Assembly: GCA_029062865.1 (NCBI GenBank)
Contig: JAIDPG010000303.1
Span: forward strand, 1-5,703
Length of the DNA: 5,703 bases
Source of the DNA: Oscillospiraceae bacterium
Lineage (GTDB): Bacteria > Bacillota > Clostridia > Oscillospirales > Ruminococcaceae
Direction of reading: 5' to 3'
Part shown: piece after piece, positions 5,030-5,703 of the stretch
Position numbering within the stretch: position 1 is the stretch's first letter
Layout: every line of letters starts with the position of its first letter
Notes under the pieces: model-generated
Database searches by the model: none
Seen by the model: only the letters and a program-made list of their open reading frames with translations
What the model was told of the DNA's origin: nothing
Translations under genes and position numbers: made by a program

Positions 5030-5103
5030 AATTTCAAAAAGCGTCGACCGGTTTCCTCAGCGCTGCAGAGCGAGCGGAGCAGCGGTGAGGGAATTTTGAA
5101 ATT
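5030..5103 (+). repeat. Large two-part stem-loop in the sigma copy 2 leader
   Basis: The inner stem pairs 5052-5066 with 5079-5093 (15 positions, one G-G mismatch and one G-T wobble) around a 12-nt loop. A 12-nt one-sided bulge (5040-5051) separates it from an outer 10-bp stem, AATTTCAAAA (5030-5039) with TTTTGAAATT (5094-5103). It ends 12 bases before the GAGG ribosome binding site, so it does not cover that site directly. It could be an attenuator, an mRNA-stability element, or a short mobile palindrome with inverted ends. Confidence 0.72.
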
Positions 5104-5114
5104 ATTATAAATAA

Positions 5115-5118
5115 GAGG
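5115..5118 (+). promoter_or_regulatory. Ribosome binding site of sigma copy 2
   Basis: GAGG (in AAGAGGTG) lies seven bases before the ATG at 5126 and fixes that start. It falls just outside the leader hairpin. Confidence 0.65.
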
Positions 5119-5125
5119 TGACAAA

Positions 5126-5686
5126 ATGGACGATAACACGATCGTAGAGCTTTTCTTTGAACGAAACGAGGCGGCGCTGTCCGAGCTTTCGAGGAAATAC
5201 GGCGGATATTTCGGGGCGATAGCCGAACGGATAGTCTGTAACCGCGAGGACGCGCTGACGTGCGTAAACGACGCGTATTTCAGGGCGTGGAACACGATCC
5301 CGCCCGCGCGTCCAAACGCGCTGAAGCCGTTCGTCGGGAAGCTCGTGAAATGCGCGGCGGTAAGTATGCTCCGCGCGGACGCGGCGAAAAAGCGCGGCGG
5401 CGGGGAGTATTCGCTCGTGCTTGACGAGATAGCCGAGCTTGTTTCCGGAAGCGTATCCGCCGAGGACGAGCTCGAAAAGAAGGAGCTTCTGGGCGCCATT
5501 AACACATTTCTGAAAAACTCTCGCGTATTCGACCGCCGCGCCTTTGTGCTGCGCTATTGGCATTGCGATAGCGTCTCGGAGATCGCCGAGCGGCTTTGCG
5601 CGTCCGAAAGCAAGGTCGCGGTCTCGCTTTGCAGAACTCGCGGAAAATTGCGGGAATTTCTCGAAAAGGAGGGCTATGCGTTATGA
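5126..5686 (+). CDS. ECF-type RNA polymerase sigma factor (sigma-70 family), copy 2
   Basis: This is another 186-residue ECF sigma factor. Region 2 spans about residues 9-85 and carries CVNDAYFRAWNTIPP (46-60), matching NDTYLKAWENIPP of copy 1. Region 4 spans about 118-180, with LRYWHCDSVSEIAERLCASE and a helix-turn-helix, ending KLREFLEKEGY. The two copies keep the same length and motif positions apart from a one-residue offset near residues 65-95. The region 2.3/2.4 segment is unusual: copy 1 has ARNLSIS, but copy 2 has VKCAAVS, lacking the conserved Asn. The stretch AAKKRGGGEYSLVLDEIAEL (86-105) is typical of this clostridial subgroup. The TGA stop overlaps the next ATG by 4 bp, so sigma and its probable anti-sigma are translationally coupled. 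An ECF-type promoter upstream suggests autoregulation. Regulon and signal are unknown. Confidence 0.92.
   Translation: MDDNTIVELFFERNEAALSELSRKYGGYFGAIAERIVCNREDALTCVNDAYFRAWNTIPPARPNALKPFVGKLVKCAAVSMLRADAAKKRGGGEYSLVLDEIAELVSGSVSAEDELEKKELLGAINTFLKNSRVFDRRAFVLRYWHCDSVSEIAERLCASESKVAVSLCRTRGKLREFLEKEGYAL
5668..5673 (+). promoter_or_regulatory. Internal ribosome binding site for the gene after sigma copy 2
   Basis: AAGGAGGG within the last sigma codons lies about nine bases before the ATG at 5683. This strong site, with the 4-bp overlap, points to coupled translation of the downstream gene. Confidence 0.65.
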
Positions 5687-5703
5687 GCTCCGATGATTTA
5701 TTT
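5683..5703 (+). CDS. Start of downstream gene, probably the cognate anti-sigma factor (partial)
   Basis: Only seven codons (MSSDDLF) are inside the window. The ATG overlaps the sigma stop in an ATGA junction and has a strong ribosome binding site. The acidic start resembles the MNGKELLD opening of the protein after sigma copy 1. Position and start suggest an anti-sigma factor, but seven residues cannot prove it. Confidence 0.6.

Noticed and set aside
5008..5036. TTGACA at 5008-5013 as a housekeeping promoter for sigma copy 2
   Set aside because: No acceptable -10 hexamer lies 16-18 bp downstream (the bases are around ATTTCA).
5021..5045. GAAC (5021-5024), 17 bp, CGTC (5042-5045) as a second ECF promoter
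   Set aside because: The spacing is plausible, but the -35 lacks the TGTAAC form shared by the two better sites, and the bases sit inside the leader hairpin.
4891..5505. Minus-strand open frame of 204 codons
   Set aside because: Antisense to sigma copy 2 and running across its promoter and leader. Ser-rich translation without recognisable features.

Overview
The window looks like a chromosomal segment from a low-to-moderate GC Gram-positive bacterium, most likely a member of the Clostridia (Oscillospiraceae/Ruminococcaceae-like). The basis is strong purine-rich ribosome binding sites, consensus TTGACA/TATAAT promoters with 17-bp spacers, GC-rich genes separated by AT-rich gaps, terminators with a CCGCC-GAA-GGCGG core, and a clostridial type of ECF sigma factor. 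The taxonomic placement is inference. No rRNA, tRNA, CRISPR array, transposase or phage gene was seen.

Layout. Positions 1-1575 hold a minus-strand cassette: an ECF sigma factor (862-1422) followed by a single-pass membrane protein that is probably its anti-sigma factor (1-799, cut by the window edge). A perfect 15-bp hairpin lies in the 62-nt gap between them. Upstream are two stacked promoters, one consensus housekeeping and one ECF-type. Positions 1588-2059 hold a small DUF4190-like membrane protein with a Gln/Asn/Tyr/Pro-rich N-terminus, its terminator, and its own consensus promoter. That promoter is back-to-back with the promoter of a plus-strand TspO/MBR gene (2248-2709), and the two share the -35 region. 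A strong hairpin terminator separates tspO from a convergent methyl-accepting chemotaxis receptor of dCache-HAMP-MCP type (2771-4762, minus). A 363-nt divergent intergenic region (4763-5125) follows. It holds the receptor promoter, a 20-bp tandem repeat, a hairpin, an ECF-type promoter and a large leader hairpin. It leads into a second ECF sigma factor (5126-5686, plus) whose stop overlaps the start of the next gene by 4 bp (5683 to the window end, probably a second anti-sigma factor).

How it fits together. The two sigma factors are paralogues: both have 186 residues, with motifs at matching positions. Each is preceded by the same promoter pattern, TGTAAC, 17 bp, CGT[A/T], with TTTTTG directly before CGT. 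This is the classic shape of an ECF-type promoter and suggests autoregulation, and possibly cross-regulation, of two membrane-stress signalling cassettes. The receptor, TspO and DUF4190 genes between them are read from housekeeping-type promoters. Nothing in the sequence ties them functionally to the sigma cassettes beyond proximity.
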